The position numbers and the translations under genes were made by a program. This document shows positions 8,196 to 18,958 of a DNA stretch of 64,000 bases, in pieces. The first letter of the stretch is position 1. Each line of letters begins with the position of its first letter. Under the pieces are notes generated by a model, which was given only the letters and a program-made list of their open reading frames with translations, was not told where the DNA came from and searched no databases. The DNA comes from Gimesia benthica (lineage in GTDB: Bacteria > Planctomycetota > Planctomycetia > Planctomycetales > Planctomycetaceae), in contig NZ_CP043930.1 of the NCBI RefSeq assembly GCF_009720525.1, positions 5,426,501 to 5,490,500 of the forward strand, given 5' to 3'.

Positions 8196-10730
8196 TCAGA
8201 ACTGCGGAACCTGCTTCAAATCGGTGATCTTTTTCAAAGCCGCATCCACTTCGCCATCCTCGGGGTAAAACTGTTTCAGTTTCTGATAACTGGCTTCCGC
8301 TTCGGGGAGCAGATGATAAAACAGCTGCAGTTCTGCCAGACGCTGAAGAATCGATTGATCAGCGGGCATCAACCCATGGGCTTTGCTCAGAAGAGTGATC
8401 GCTTTGCCGGGAATTCCCTCTGACTGGTAAAGTGAAGCCAGTCTCAAAACCGCCTTTTGCTTCTCTGGTTTCAGTTCGGCCAGCATATTCTCCAGCTCAA
8501 GTCGCTCGGATAAGCTCTGGTATTCCTTGTCTTCACGATTCTGAATCTGTTTGAGTTGTGCGGAAGCCTGCTCTGGATGTCCGTTGATCAGGTCAAACTG
8601 TGCCAGAATAAGACGTGCCTTGTCACTCGTTTGCTCATCGGCGTTCTGAGACTCAAGCACTTTCTGGGCGTACCGCTGCGCTTTTCGATAAAACGTCAAC
8701 TTCCAGAATGCCTGGGCGATCTGCAGATTTCGCTGGGGAGTCTCCGCTGAATTCTGTTTTGTATTCGCGGCTTTATTCGACAGTTGTTGTTCACAGAGTT
8801 TTATGCCGCGCTGAATACTGCCGCGTAGCGCGATGTGGCCTGGCATCTGGCTGGCTTTGGTGAATTCTGTCAGTGCCTGCTGGAACTGACGATCTCCTAC
8901 ATAGGCCCAGCCCAGATAGTTCGTCAGGTGAACGTCCTGCACGGTTCCCAGTTGCTTCACAAAATCAATGCCCTCTTTATATTGCTCCGCTTCGAGTAAC
9001 TGTTTGAGATAAGAAACCTGCGCTGACAATCGCTGCGGAAATTTTTCCAGAATCGTTCGGGCCCGATTAAGCCCTGCGTTTTCCTGCCAGTAGCCCTCAC
9101 GAATGGTTCCCTCATAATTAGGTTCGATTTTTATTATGACGACTCCCAATTCATCATAAACGGGAGTCAGACGATAAACCAGATCGTCGTTCAACAGATG
9201 CCGGGGAAACCCGTCGATGGTATTTTCGTCGAAACAGACCATATATTGCGCGCCCAGCGATTGAATCTGCTCATGCAACTGTTCCGGGCTGGTCTTTTCA
9301 AAATAGACGAGTTTCTGGAAGCGGTGTCCCGATGTTGCGAGATCGTTGCGTCTGGTCAGAATTCTGGTTTCCGGCGGCGTTTGTTCCCTGATCCAGTTTC
9401 CGGCGGCAACAAAATTACTGAAGTGGCTCGAGGGATACTGCGTCTGATAAAACGTTTCGCCGTTGCGCAGCAACTGCACATTGGTTGTTACCAGCCGCGC
9501 ATCGGTCATCGCTTGAACGCAGAGCAGGGCTATCGCAGGAACTGAAAGCAAACAGACCAGCGTCTTTCGAGTACTAGATTTGGGATTACCCAGCCGACTG
9601 CCGAGCGTTCTCAGTCCTGCAGGCACAAAGGCGAGGATGACGGGTAACAATGGGAGCACAAAGCGGGGCTGCATCCAGGGCCAGACAGAGAGAATCACAA
9701 AAGTAAAGATCAGGTACAGCAGGCAGAGCAGGCCGCCCCGATCTTTTAACTGGAGCATTCCATAGATGGAGACGGCCAGCACCAGCAGGCTTACTAATGA
9801 GTAAAACCATAGCGGTCCAGGCAGAAACGTCAGCCCATCCAGCAGGTAGCGTTCGTACGCGGGAGTTGCCCCCGGCATATTCGGGATCAATGTTTCGCAC
9901 AGACTTTGAAAGTGCGTCAGGCTGCGATTGATCATAGAAGTCACAGTACCAACGGGACCGGCGGAACGCAGATTATTCAGAATCAGGGAACTGTAAAGAT
10001 CAGAGTTCAACGAGCGATTCCGCAGCATCCAGAGCCCCAGAGTGACCAGAGAACCAGTAATCGGAATCAGATAGCGCCAGCGCTGCCGACTGGTGATTGC
10101 CCAGGTCCCGAGTGCCAGTGTCAGTGCGATACCAACGGTTCGCAGCAGGGGGAGAAACAGGAACAGACCGGTTAACAGGATCAGATTACGTTTGCGATTC
10201 CCTTCGTTCTCGCTGGCGATTAAATAGAGGATTCCGAGGCTCAATGCCATGAAAGGGACTTCGCTCATGATAAGCGTCGAGAAGAGCAGGAAGTACGGGT
10301 TGTTCGCCAGGAGCAGCACCATGCACAACACTGGCCAGCGACGCGTGGGTTGCTCTGCGTCTGTTGACGAACCTGTACTATCCTCAAGCTTGCAGAGGTA
10401 AGCGTAGAACAGGATCAGCAGCAGAATTCCGAACAGAATGACCGTCACTTTTGCGAGGATCGCCTGATAAGGAGCGATTAACGCAGCGGGGATCAACAGC
10501 AATGACATGCCGGGGGGACGCAGGGTGAATGGCGGCGAGCCGGGAAAATCAAACTGCTCGTAAGCCAGATGGTTCACCAGTCCCCGCGCCATCAGGACAT
10601 AGTCGGCACTGTCCGGATAAAAGAAGTAGAGCTGATTCAAGCGGGCCGCTGCCAGGCCTGCAAAACAGAACAGGATGACGACCAGCGCGTAGCGGGCGCC
10701 CCGATTCTTTGTTAGCACTTCGTTGTTCAT
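8196..10730 (-). CDS. Polytopic membrane protein with C-terminal TPR domain (GT39-like)
   Basis: This protein has 844 residues. The N-terminal half (about 15-400) carries around ten hydrophobic segments. The first loop has FYPDSADYVLMARGL and LRPPGMSLLLIP, which resembles the lumenal D-x-Y..A and PPG/L features of ArnT/PMT (GT39) glycosyltransferases using polyprenyl-linked sugars. Residues about 540-840 form tetratricopeptide-like helices (NYLGWAYVGDRQFQQALTEF, AITLLSKAHGLMPADQSILQRL). An enzyme that glycosylates exported proteins or lipids with a periplasmic TPR tail is plausible but not proven. A second membrane-plus-TPR protein of different sequence lies at 31.8-34.9 kb. Confidence 0.75.
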   Translation of the reverse strand: MNNEVLTKNRGARYALVVILFCFAGLAAARLNQLYFFYPDSADYVLMARGLVNHLAYEQFDFPGSPPFTLRPPGMSLLLIPAALIAPYQAILAKVTVILFGILLLILFYAYLCKLEDSTGSSTDAEQPTRRWPVLCMVLLLANNPYFLLFSTLIMSEVPFMALSLGILYLIASENEGNRKRNLILLTGLFLFLPLLRTVGIALTLALGTWAITSRQRWRYLIPITGSLVTLGLWMLRNRSLNSDLYSSLILNNLRSAGPVGTVTSMINRSLTHFQSLCETLIPNMPGATPAYERYLLDGLTFLPGPLWFYSLVSLLVLAVSIYGMLQLKDRGGLLCLLYLIFTFVILSVWPWMQPRFVLPLLPVILAFVPAGLRTLGSRLGNPKSSTRKTLVCLLSVPAIALLCVQAMTDARLVTTNVQLLRNGETFYQTQYPSSHFSNFVAAGNWIREQTPPETRILTRRNDLATSGHRFQKLVYFEKTSPEQLHEQIQSLGAQYMVCFDENTIDGFPRHLLNDDLVYRLTPVYDELGVVIIKIEPNYEGTIREGYWQENAGLNRARTILEKFPQRLSAQVSYLKQLLEAEQYKEGIDFVKQLGTVQDVHLTNYLGWAYVGDRQFQQALTEFTKASQMPGHIALRGSIQRGIKLCEQQLSNKAANTKQNSAETPQRNLQIAQAFWKLTFYRKAQRYAQKVLESQNADEQTSDKARLILAQFDLINGHPEQASAQLKQIQNREDKEYQSLSERLELENMLAELKPEKQKAVLRLASLYQSEGIPGKAITLLSKAHGLMPADQSILQRLAELQLFYHLLPEAEASYQKLKQFYPEDGEVDAALKKITDLKQVPQF

Positions 10731-10967
10731 GGCATTACAGGTTAGAAAGAGCAGGACAGGCCGGGAGCCTTATCTCAATCGGAAAACACAGCGACAGCAA
10801 TTGTGGTGTAAGAACTCGATCATAAACCGGCAGTGGGGGCGCAGGCGAAATGAAACTGTGGAAATTCCTCTGAATGCAGGCCGGGATATACCAGATAAAG
10901 CGATTCTACTGATTATGAAGCAGCCTGTTGTTTCCCGGCTTTTGAAGTTGTAGGCGTGCGCGGGTTA

Positions 10968-12359
10968 TCACGTTAGCAAGGGCAGAAATGCCTGAGCTAA
11001 TGAGAGCACCAGGAAGAATCCGCACATGTCGGTGATGGTGGTCAGGATCGGACCTGAGGCCAGGGCGGGGTCGAGTTTGAATCCTTTGAGAACCATCGGG
11101 ATCAGAGCACCCAGACAGACCGCCATCAGGGTATTCGCGGCCAGGGCGCCACCGATCACCAGGCCCAGGTAACCATTGCCTTTCCAGATATAGGCGACGA
11201 TGCCCAGCAGAAACCCGAGGGCCAGACCGTTAACCATGCCTAACGCAAATTCTTTTTTGAATACGTATACCCAGTCGCGCGGTCGAATCACACCCAGGAC
11301 CAGTTCCCGCGTACTCACCGCGATCGCCTGGTTACCTGTGCAACCACTCATGTCGGAAACAATCGGCAGGAAAACTGCCAGAGCGATGACGCTGGAAAGC
11401 GTATCTTCATACATGGCAATCACACTGGCGGCAACAATATTCAGCACAATGTTGATGCTCAACCAGGACAGACGCCGGGCGCTGCGAATTTTGAGAGGTA
11501 GACTGCGGAGTTCTTCCCCGCCCATAATCCCTGCAAATCGCAGAAAGGTCTTGCCAGCCTGTTCTTCTCCAGCTTCTTCGACATCTTCGCGACGGACGAC
11601 GCCGACCAGTACATTGGCTTCGTCGACAACCGGCAGGCCGAACAGCGGGTGTGAATCAAAGAAGTGCTGTAACTCCTGCAGGCTCGTGGAGTCAGGCACA
11701 CAGAGTGGGCTGGGAATCATCAGGTTGGAAAGACGCTTGCCGGGAGGCGCCATCAGCAGGTCCCGCAAACGCAGAACACCGACCAGTTGCAGATCCTGAT
11801 TGATGACATAAATATACTGCACGTTATATTCAGCGTATTGTTCGGCGTTCTGACGGAGGTCGGATACCACATCGTCAACCGTTTGCGACTCTTCAAAGGA
11901 GAGCAGCTCTGTGATCATCAGACCGCCGGCACAGAGTCTGGTGTATTTCGAAAGGAAGCGGACGTTTTCCGCTTCTTCTGGATCCATGACTTCCAGAATC
12001 TTTTCCGACTGTTCCTCGGGTAGTTGATCCAGGAGGTCGGCCTGCTCGTCACTGTTCATTTCATCAACAATGTGAGCGGCCTGTTCGGGAGACAGAGACG
12101 AGAGCAGCGCCGCTGCCTGCAGGTCCGGCAGCGCTTCCATCAGCCAGGCGGCATGCTCGCCATCCAGCAGGTTCAAAAACGCCTGCTGCTCATCGATGGA
12201 GAGCTGTGCCAGAATTCGCGCTTCTTCCCCGGGGGGGAGCGCATTCAGGAAGTTGATCGCCGCTTCGGATTCACCAGCTTTGACGATCTCATCCAGTTGA
12301 TCCCAGACATCAGGCAGTTCGATATGTGTCGATTCGCTGAGTGGCTGTGAGTCGTTCAT
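10968..12359 (-). CDS. mgtE: Magnesium transporter MgtE
   Basis: This protein has 463 residues in the canonical order. A helical MgtE N-domain (about 30-135, many LL..L and EEQSE.IL repeats) precedes two CBS domains (about 140-265, ending NVLVGVVRREDV). A membrane part of five helices (about 290-463) includes SDMSGCTGNQA, the pore-lining motif of the family. MgtE is a Mg2+-gated Mg2+ channel in the cytoplasmic membrane; the cytosolic N and CBS domains sense Mg2+. The ribosome site is GGGAGAGGGATAA directly before the ATG. It stands alone, and I saw no riboswitch in the 296-base gap upstream. Confidence 0.95.
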   Translation of the reverse strand: MNDSQPLSESTHIELPDVWDQLDEIVKAGESEAAINFLNALPPGEEARILAQLSIDEQQAFLNLLDGEHAAWLMEALPDLQAAALLSSLSPEQAAHIVDEMNSDEQADLLDQLPEEQSEKILEVMDPEEAENVRFLSKYTRLCAGGLMITELLSFEESQTVDDVVSDLRQNAEQYAEYNVQYIYVINQDLQLVGVLRLRDLLMAPPGKRLSNLMIPSPLCVPDSTSLQELQHFFDSHPLFGLPVVDEANVLVGVVRREDVEEAGEEQAGKTFLRFAGIMGGEELRSLPLKIRSARRLSWLSINIVLNIVAASVIAMYEDTLSSVIALAVFLPIVSDMSGCTGNQAIAVSTRELVLGVIRPRDWVYVFKKEFALGMVNGLALGFLLGIVAYIWKGNGYLGLVIGGALAANTLMAVCLGALIPMVLKGFKLDPALASGPILTTITDMCGFFLVLSLAQAFLPLLT

Positions 12360-12655
12360 TTATCCCTCTCCCTTCCTGGAACAGGCTGAGCCGGTTCAGG
12401 TTGGATCTGTCTGTCTTAGTTGAATTCTTAGGTGAAAGCCTGTGGAACGCGTGACTATTGATTTTATAGTCAAACCGCGTAAAAAATGAAGCCCATTCGA
12501 CTTACGTTTACGACTCAATTCAGGCAAAAACGGACATTCGGTCTAAAATCAGGTCTACTGAGAGGGAGCGTTTGAACAGAAGACGAAGAGAAACTGTGAG
12601 CACAGAATATCCATGTGCGCAATGGAGATAGTGATGCAGGGGGGGGATTATGGTG

Positions 12656-15600
12656 TCACTTTTTCTCTTTCAACAGGCGATCGACTGTCTTCAAAGCTTC
12701 ACTGAAGTACCCCACGTGCGCCACGTTTCCCTGTTGATCGATGACGGCTGCCGAGGGAATGCCACGTACGTTGAAATTGCGAATAGTTTCACCAAAGAAT
12801 CCTTTGCGGGTCGAAGGACGATCGATGGCCAACTGGAAGTCGAGCTCTTCTTTTTGTGCGAACTCCTGCAGTTCTGCAACGCTGGTATGGCTGTCGTGCA
12901 TGCCGATCAACACGAACGGCTGGTCTGCGTAATAGCGGGCGGCGGTCCGGACTTCCGGCAGTTGTGAGATGCAGGGAGCACAGTGTGTGCCCCAGAATTC
13001 AATCAGCACGACCTTGCCTTTCGTATCCGGCGGAGCGGAGACACCTTCGCGCGTCATCCAGCTGACAGGTTTGATTTCAGGAGCTGGCCTGCCGTAGTGC
13101 ACCTGCTGTTCGACCTTCGGGGTGTGCCGGGGATGACGCTGCAGATACGCAGCGAAATCTGTGACAGGACCTCTTAGCGTCGTCGTGTAGGGGCGACCTG
13201 GTCTGGTCCTGGAAGCCTCTGGAGAAAGGTGGCGGGAGTCGACGAAAACCGCTCCCGGAGGTATCGCTACGGCAAATGCATCGGGGGGCAACTGATCGAA
13301 GAGTTCGACTTTTTCAATTTCAAAGATTCGAACTAAATTCAGTCTGCCCCGGTAGCGTTGCCAGCTCATATAGAAGCGAGGCAGGAGCAGGCCGTTCTCC
13401 TGCTTCTGAGGGGCGAAAGCGAGGGAAACACGCTCTACATCAAATTTTGGTTCTTCCAGATTACTTTCAAAAATGAAACCGGTATCCCGGTCAAAAACAC
13501 GTCTTTGGAGATACGTTAATTTCTGACCCTGGCTTTCCGAATCCGTCTGAGTGGTGTAGATCGTGCGTCGCCCTGACTGTTCGATTTTCACTTCGGGCCG
13601 GGGCCGGTCTTCAGGAGCTGGACGCTGGAAACGCAGGGTAGGCCAGTTCGTGAAGTCATTAGGAGTATGGATATGTAAAAAATTTCTCCGGTATACTGAG
13701 GCCTGATTATTGGAAGCATCATACGTTAATGTCTCCCAGCCATCCCGGAATGAAATACTGTCGGGCAGAAGTCGCCTCTGTGCATCATGGAGATGATTGC
13801 GCCATTCATACAGGCGTTCTTCTTTGTGGAATTGACCGGTCGAAGTCATGATCGTTCGGCCTCCCCGTTTGATTTCTCCGCCGTGTTTTTTAAGCAGCGC
13901 GTCGATATCAGGTATCTGGTAGGGATCCAGCGCACGCAGGTCTTTGAGCAGGCCTTTCGTATCCAGGCCGGGTTGTCGTCCCAGCGTCAATTGCGCCGTC
14001 ACCCGCATTGCGGAACCTCGCAGCAGTTCGGACTGCCTGTGCCATTTCAGCTGTAGTTCGGGTGGATAGATCGAATCGGGATTCGGTTTGACCTCCTCTC
14101 TGAATGTTTCGGCATCCACGAATTGCGGCTGGCTTAATTTGAATTCGAATGTGGTCACTTCGCCTGCGGGGAGTTTGATTAATTCGCCCCGGCTCCCCTC
14201 AGCCTGTGCCAGTGTTAATGGCTCTGCTACGACGAACCGCCGCTGGCCGGGTGCCATGAAAGCCTGGATTTCCCCGGCAGTGTTTGTTTTTGGATAATCC
14301 ACATAGACCGACTGAGTGGAAACAGGCCGGGGATCGCTGGAATCGTGTGATTCATAGTTAAACCGCACTCCGGGAATCGGCTGACCGGTCTGCGCATCGA
14401 CGGCTTTTAAGATCACAGTCGCCGCTGGTCTCAATTTAACCGTATGCTGAACAGGACCGTGCTGCTCTTTAACGAAAAACTGTTCACTCTGAAAATAAAA
14501 TGGCTGATTCGGTTGGGGCTCAGTGATTAATTTGTATTCGCCGGGCACCAGTTGCAGATGGGCATTTCCCCGACTGTCCGAGCGGGCTTGAATCCCGGCG
14601 CGACGAATGGGACCGATAGACCGCGCTGTCACCCGCACGCCTGCGACCGGCTGCTCAGTCTGCTCTTGCACTACTTGTACTGTTACATTGCGGGGCGCGA
14701 AAAATTCCCGGTTCAATTCTCCCGCGTAACCCACCACTGCCTGACGTTTGTTGTTTGCCTTCTCAGCAGGAGAGGTGACGACAGTGGATTGCCAGGGGGC
14801 AAAAGTGGGGCCAGGGTCGATACGGGCAAGATAACTGGTATTACGACGGAGTCGTTTGAATTCATAGAAACCTTCTGCATCGGTGTGTGTTTCCCTGAAT
14901 TCTTCGGGCAGAACATGGATGCTGGAGAAACTGACTGGATCTTTGATCGGCTGGTTTTTATTTCCCAGAAATCGACACGAGAGTATGCCCCAGCCTGCAG
15001 GGTTTCGTTGACTGTCAACACGCCCCAGTTGCACTTTAGCATTGGCGAGTGGGTGCCCCTGTTTGTCGGTGATGCGGCCCTTGAGCAGAGCAGGGAGGTC
15101 AAACATCAGATCGACAATCAACGGTTCATCGAGATAAAACGCATTCTCGGTAGCACGCGCATTTTTATCGCCCAGTTCGGTTCCCTGGGGGCGCGTATCG
15201 GGACGGTAATAACAGGTCTCATGCCAGGTGAAACCGTATCCATCGCAGGTACCGAAAATTTCAAATCTGCCTTCTGCAGGTTTCGGAATCGGATTGGGAC
15301 GTTCGCGATTTACGAGGAGTTGAATGTCTTTCAGCTCGTAATGACCCGTTTCGTCAGTTCGCGTCTGGCCGCGCAACATTTCAAAACCGCCCGGCATGCG
15401 TCTGGCCGCCGACCCCACATAAATGGTTGCATTTTTCAGTGGAGTACCGTCAAAAGTGCGTGCGGTTCCCGAAATACTGACCCGATGCAGTTCTGCTCCA
15501 TGGCCCCCACCATCCTCTACAGTCTGCAGAATTTCTACTTGGGGAGGCCGTTTATTCTCCGACTGCTCTCTGGGCTTCTTAGTTGAATCCTGATCTGGTT

Positions 15601-15760
15601 TCAGCGCCAGTTGGACGGGAGGATTTCCCTGTCTGCTTTGTGGTTCTGCTGACTGTAAGGCAGATCCAGAGAGGGATAAAACTACGATCGCGAAGAGTGA
15701 ATTTAGTGATCGCGTTGATATGAATTGTGACCCCTTGCCGGTAACCCTGAACAGACTCAT
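12656..15760 (-). CDS. Secreted carboxypeptidase-regulatory-like protein with C-terminal thioredoxin domain
   Basis: This protein has 1034 residues. The start is ATG 15760, which has a TAAGGAG ribosome site; an upstream in-frame start at 15799 lacks one. A signal peptide covers about 1-37 (ending SALQSAE). Several Cna-B/carboxypeptidase-regulatory beta modules follow at about 70-520 (SISGTARTFDGTPL.NATIYVG, RITDKQGHPLANAKV, AVDAQTGQPIPGV). A middle region of about 350 residues is unrecognised, and a TlpA-like thioredoxin domain ends the protein (VVLIEFWGTHCAPC near residue 926, then RGIPSAAVIDQQGN). The CAPC pair could do disulfide exchange outside the cytoplasm. The mixture of adhesion-like modules with a redoxin is a known planctomycete style; the substrate is unknown. 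Confidence 0.85.
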   Translation of the reverse strand: MSLFRVTGKGSQFISTRSLNSLFAIVVLSLSGSALQSAEPQSRQGNPPVQLALKPDQDSTKKPREQSENKRPPQVEILQTVEDGGGHGAELHRVSISGTARTFDGTPLKNATIYVGSAARRMPGGFEMLRGQTRTDETGHYELKDIQLLVNRERPNPIPKPAEGRFEIFGTCDGYGFTWHETCYYRPDTRPQGTELGDKNARATENAFYLDEPLIVDLMFDLPALLKGRITDKQGHPLANAKVQLGRVDSQRNPAGWGILSCRFLGNKNQPIKDPVSFSSIHVLPEEFRETHTDAEGFYEFKRLRRNTSYLARIDPGPTFAPWQSTVVTSPAEKANNKRQAVVGYAGELNREFFAPRNVTVQVVQEQTEQPVAGVRVTARSIGPIRRAGIQARSDSRGNAHLQLVPGEYKLITEPQPNQPFYFQSEQFFVKEQHGPVQHTVKLRPAATVILKAVDAQTGQPIPGVRFNYESHDSSDPRPVSTQSVYVDYPKTNTAGEIQAFMAPGQRRFVVAEPLTLAQAEGSRGELIKLPAGEVTTFEFKLSQPQFVDAETFREEVKPNPDSIYPPELQLKWHRQSELLRGSAMRVTAQLTLGRQPGLDTKGLLKDLRALDPYQIPDIDALLKKHGGEIKRGGRTIMTSTGQFHKEERLYEWRNHLHDAQRRLLPDSISFRDGWETLTYDASNNQASVYRRNFLHIHTPNDFTNWPTLRFQRPAPEDRPRPEVKIEQSGRRTIYTTQTDSESQGQKLTYLQRRVFDRDTGFIFESNLEEPKFDVERVSLAFAPQKQENGLLLPRFYMSWQRYRGRLNLVRIFEIEKVELFDQLPPDAFAVAIPPGAVFVDSRHLSPEASRTRPGRPYTTTLRGPVTDFAAYLQRHPRHTPKVEQQVHYGRPAPEIKPVSWMTREGVSAPPDTKGKVVLIEFWGTHCAPCISQLPEVRTAARYYADQPFVLIGMHDSHTSVAELQEFAQKEELDFQLAIDRPSTRKGFFGETIRNFNVRGIPSAAVIDQQGNVAHVGYFSEALKTVDRLLKEKK

Positions 15761-15926
15761 TCCCGTGCTCCTTACAGTAATTGCCTCAGCGAACGACACA
15801 CGCTAGCCGCGTGTTCATCCGGGGTGGTTCTGTCAGTATACACAAGTGAACTGGGAATGCAAATTGGCACTTACATTATAGTGGTTCACAAAGCAGGAGA
15901 ATCAGCGCTCAGGCTGAAACAGTCAC

Positions 15927-15998
15927 CTAATCCTGCAGATCAAATTTGAGATCGGTGATTTCGTTACCGTCTTCGACAATGACGGTCAGGCAGAACGT
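15927..15998 (-). pseudogene. Possible C-terminal fragment of an unidentified gene
   Basis: On the minus strand a short frame reads [10 protein letters not shown] then [11 protein letters not shown] and a TAG stop at 15927. It has the composition of a genuine beta-rich protein tail, but no start or upstream body exists: on the other side it runs straight into the plus-strand DUF1559 remnant. It could also be chance. Confidence 0.25.
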
Positions 15999-16001
15999 TG
16001 T

Positions 16002-16257
16002 GCGTTTAATACAATTCTGCCTCTCAATGCACCTTCTTGTGCAGAAGGAACCAATGTTAACGCCGATTCCACTCACGCTGCATTGGCACCTTCCAGTATG
16101 CACACAGGTGGCGTATACGCGCTGATGGCCGATGGTGCGGTGCGTTTCATCTCTTCCAACATCGATACCGGCAACTTAAGCACTGCCACTCCCAGCCCGA
16201 GTGCCCTGTCACCTAGCCCTTATGGTGTCTGGGGTGCCCTGGGAACCAAAGAGGGCT
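16002..16257 (+). pseudogene. Remnant of a DUF1559 prepilin-like protein (C-terminal end)
   Basis: The frame reads [18 protein letters not shown], then [35 protein letters not shown] and [14 protein letters not shown]. This is the C-terminal signature of the DUF1559 family (prepilin-like secreted proteins with an H-X9-DG end), which is highly expanded in planctomycetes. The N-terminal methylation signal and about 200 residues are missing. No proper start is present, and after GTKEG the frame runs into the antisense of the P-ATPase gene. It is therefore a decayed fragment. Confidence 0.75.
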
Positions 16258-16279
16258 TTTTCTTTCTCTATGTACTATT

Positions 16280-18958
16280 TCAGAGCGAGTTCTTTTTTCG
16301 CTTGAACGTTTTTTCTACTTCGACTGCGATGAACACAATTGAAGAGAGCGCGAGCGTGATGGCCAACTCAGCCGCCGTCAAGGGAGCGGTCTTAAAGACC
16401 TCGTTCAAAATCGGAATATAAATCGTGCCCATTTGCAAAATGAATGTCAGCAGTACGGCACCAAACAGGGGCTTGTTCGATAAGGGTCCCTGCGAAAAGA
16501 ACGACTCCCGTTCTGAGCGAATTGCCAGCACATGGCCCATCTGACTTAAGCAGAGGACGGTAAAAACCATTGTCTGCCAGTGTTCCTGACTGCGATCGAT
16601 AAACCAGGCCTGCGTAAACAGTGAAACCGCTCCCATCAATAATCCAACCCAGATGATATGCGTGCCCAGTCCGTGGGCAAAAATGCTTTCCTGGGGATGA
16701 CGGGGTGACCGTTGCATCAGATTTTTTTCACCAGGCTCTGCCGTCAAGGCCAGGCCGGGAACACCATCGGTGACGAGGTTGATCCATAGAATATGAATCG
16801 GCAACAACGGAATCGGCAAGCCGAGCAGGGGAGCCAGAAAGATCGTCCAGATTTCACCCAGGTTGCTGGTCATCGTGTACTTGATAAATTTGCGAATGTT
16901 GTCAAAGATCCGCCGTCCTTCTCTGACCGTTTTGACGATCGTCGAAAAATTATCGTCCAGCAGAATCATGTGGGCTGCTTCCTTGGAGACATCTGTGCCG
17001 GTGATGCCCATCGCCACTCCGATGTCGGCGCGTTTCAAGGCCGGTGCATCATTAACGCCGTCTCCAGTCATGGCTACAAAATGGCCGCGATTCTGTAAGG
17101 CCTGCACGATCTTCAGTTTCTGTTGCGGTGAAACGCGTGCATAAACCCGAATTTTCTCCACCCGTGCTTCCAGCTCTTCAAGTGTAAGCGGTTGAAGTTC
17201 CTTTCCGGTGATGACCGATTCCGTTTCCTCTTCATCAATGATTCCCACCCGTCGGGCGATGACTGCTGCGGTCAGCGGGTGGTCTCCGGTAATCATCACG
17301 GGATGGATGCCTGCTGTCCGACAGAGGGCGACCGACTCGGCTGCTTCCGGACGGGGAGGATCCAGCATGCCGACCAGCCCCACTAATGCCAGGTCTGCTT
17401 CAATCTCTTCCGGAATCAGTGACTCTGGAACAGCGTCCCAGATCCGCAAAGCGAAGCCAAGTGTTCTCAATCCCTCGCCGGCGATCTGTTCGGTGTGCTG
17501 CATCACCTGACTCTGGTCGATGTCAGTCGGTCCCTCTTTCGCATGCAGATGAGTCGCACGCACAACGATCTCTTCAGCAGCCCCTTTGGTGATCGATACG
17601 ACTTTCCCTTCGTTCCAGGGATGGAAAGTCGTCATCAGTTTGCGTTCCGCGTCGAAAGGAATTTCAGCCAGGCGGGGAAAAGCGGATTCCAGCGCATCCC
17701 GCAGGAAACCTTTTTCCCGGGCGAGTTCAAAGAGTGCCGTTTCTGTTGGATCGCCAACGACTTCATCATCTCCGTCCAGGCGTGTGTCGTTACAGAGTGA
17801 CAGGGCAGAGAGCAGTAATTCCGCGTGCGGTTTGTCAGCGAGACTTTGACTGGTCGTAGAACCTGATTCTGTTTCAGGGAGTTCATTTGTGGAACGAATC
17901 TGATTGTCAAAGTAAACCTGCTCAACCGTCATGCGGTTCTGGGTGAGGGTTCCGGTCTTGTCGGTGCAGATATACGAGACTGATCCCAGGGTCTCTACCG
18001 CGGGGAGTTTGCGAATCAGTGCCTGCTGCTTAACCAGCTTGCGGGCACCCAGTGCCAGGGAAATCGTGATCACCGCAGGCAGTGCTTCGGGAATGGCGGC
18101 GACTGCCAGCGAGATTGCCGTCAGCAGCATCAGCAAAGGTGGTTCACCGCGTAACAGACCTGCGACAAACACGATGATACAGATCGCGAAAATGGCATAA
18201 GCCAGTTTCTGACCGAACGTGGCCAGTCGTTTCTGGAGTGGTGTTCGTCCCTGTTCCTGGTCCTGCAGTAGTGCTGCGATCTGTCCCAGTTGGGTCCGCA
18301 TGCCCGTCTCAGTGACGATTCCCTGGCCGTGACCTTTGGTAATCAGTGTTCCTTTAAAAGCAAGATTTTTACGATCACCGAGAGGAAGCTCCTCTTCTGT
18401 AATCTGCCTGGTCTGCTTCTCTACCGCCAGCGATTCCCCTGTCAAAGCTGCTTCATCAATCTGCAGTTGGACCGCCTCCGTCAGCCTCATATCTGCAGGA
18501 ACAATGTTCCCCGCTTCGAGCATGACGCGGTCGCCGGGAACCAGTTGATTCACTGGCAGCGTTGTGACTTTTCCTCCGCGCAGCACATTGGCGGAAGGGG
18601 CGGCCATCTTCTTCAGTGCTGCCATCGCTTTTTCGGCCCGGTATTCCTGCACGAACCCCAGGATGGCATTCAGTAATACAATTACGGTGATGGCGATCGT
18701 GTCGGCTGGCTCGCCGATGATCCCGGAAACGACCGCAGCTGCGATCAGAACCAGAATCATGAAATCTTTAAACTGGTCCAGAAACATCATCCAGACCGAT
18801 TTACGTTGTTTTTCAACGAGTTCATTCAGACCATACTCAGCCTGACGGGATTCGACCTCCGCGGAAGTCAATCCTTGCTCAGGGGAGTGCAGTCGGTCTG
18901 ACGCAGTATTGACATCAAGCAGATACCAGGCGGGTGAGGTGTGGTCTGCAGAGTTCAT
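16280..18958 (-). CDS. Cation-transporting P-type ATPase (calcium type, P2)
   Basis: This protein has 892 residues. It has an N-terminal cation-ATPase domain (1-75), the actuator motif TGES at 173-176, the membrane motif PEALP at 290-294 and the phosphorylation site DKTGTLT with Asp333. The hinge motif [21 protein letters not shown] occurs near residue 640, followed by the six C-terminal membrane helices. PEALP and the overall length place it with SERCA/PMR1-like Ca2+ (or Ca2+/Mn2+) pumps and related P2 ATPases. It probably exports Ca2+ across the cytoplasmic membrane, but ion choice is inferred. GAGAGGAG lies about 10 bases before the ATG. It is divergent from the ceramidase-like gene. Confidence 0.93.
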   Translation of the reverse strand: MNSADHTSPAWYLLDVNTASDRLHSPEQGLTSAEVESRQAEYGLNELVEKQRKSVWMMFLDQFKDFMILVLIAAAVVSGIIGEPADTIAITVIVLLNAILGFVQEYRAEKAMAALKKMAAPSANVLRGGKVTTLPVNQLVPGDRVMLEAGNIVPADMRLTEAVQLQIDEAALTGESLAVEKQTRQITEEELPLGDRKNLAFKGTLITKGHGQGIVTETGMRTQLGQIAALLQDQEQGRTPLQKRLATFGQKLAYAIFAICIIVFVAGLLRGEPPLLMLLTAISLAVAAIPEALPAVITISLALGARKLVKQQALIRKLPAVETLGSVSYICTDKTGTLTQNRMTVEQVYFDNQIRSTNELPETESGSTTSQSLADKPHAELLLSALSLCNDTRLDGDDEVVGDPTETALFELAREKGFLRDALESAFPRLAEIPFDAERKLMTTFHPWNEGKVVSITKGAAEEIVVRATHLHAKEGPTDIDQSQVMQHTEQIAGEGLRTLGFALRIWDAVPESLIPEEIEADLALVGLVGMLDPPRPEAAESVALCRTAGIHPVMITGDHPLTAAVIARRVGIIDEEETESVITGKELQPLTLEELEARVEKIRVYARVSPQQKLKIVQALQNRGHFVAMTGDGVNDAPALKRADIGVAMGITGTDVSKEAAHMILLDDNFSTIVKTVREGRRIFDNIRKFIKYTMTSNLGEIWTIFLAPLLGLPIPLLPIHILWINLVTDGVPGLALTAEPGEKNLMQRSPRHPQESIFAHGLGTHIIWVGLLMGAVSLFTQAWFIDRSQEHWQTMVFTVLCLSQMGHVLAIRSERESFFSQGPLSNKPLFGAVLLTFILQMGTIYIPILNEVFKTAPLTAAELAITLALSSIVFIAVEVEKTFKRKKNSL

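Noticed and set aside
14552-15586. Plus-strand open frame of 344 codons
   Set aside because: It lies fully inside the thioredoxin-fusion gene on the other strand, has no ribosome site, and its protein text resembles no folded domain.
16258-16421. Extension of the DUF1559 remnant to 16421
   Set aside because: Beyond GTKEG the translation is antisense to the C-terminus of the P-ATPase and loses all resemblance to the family.
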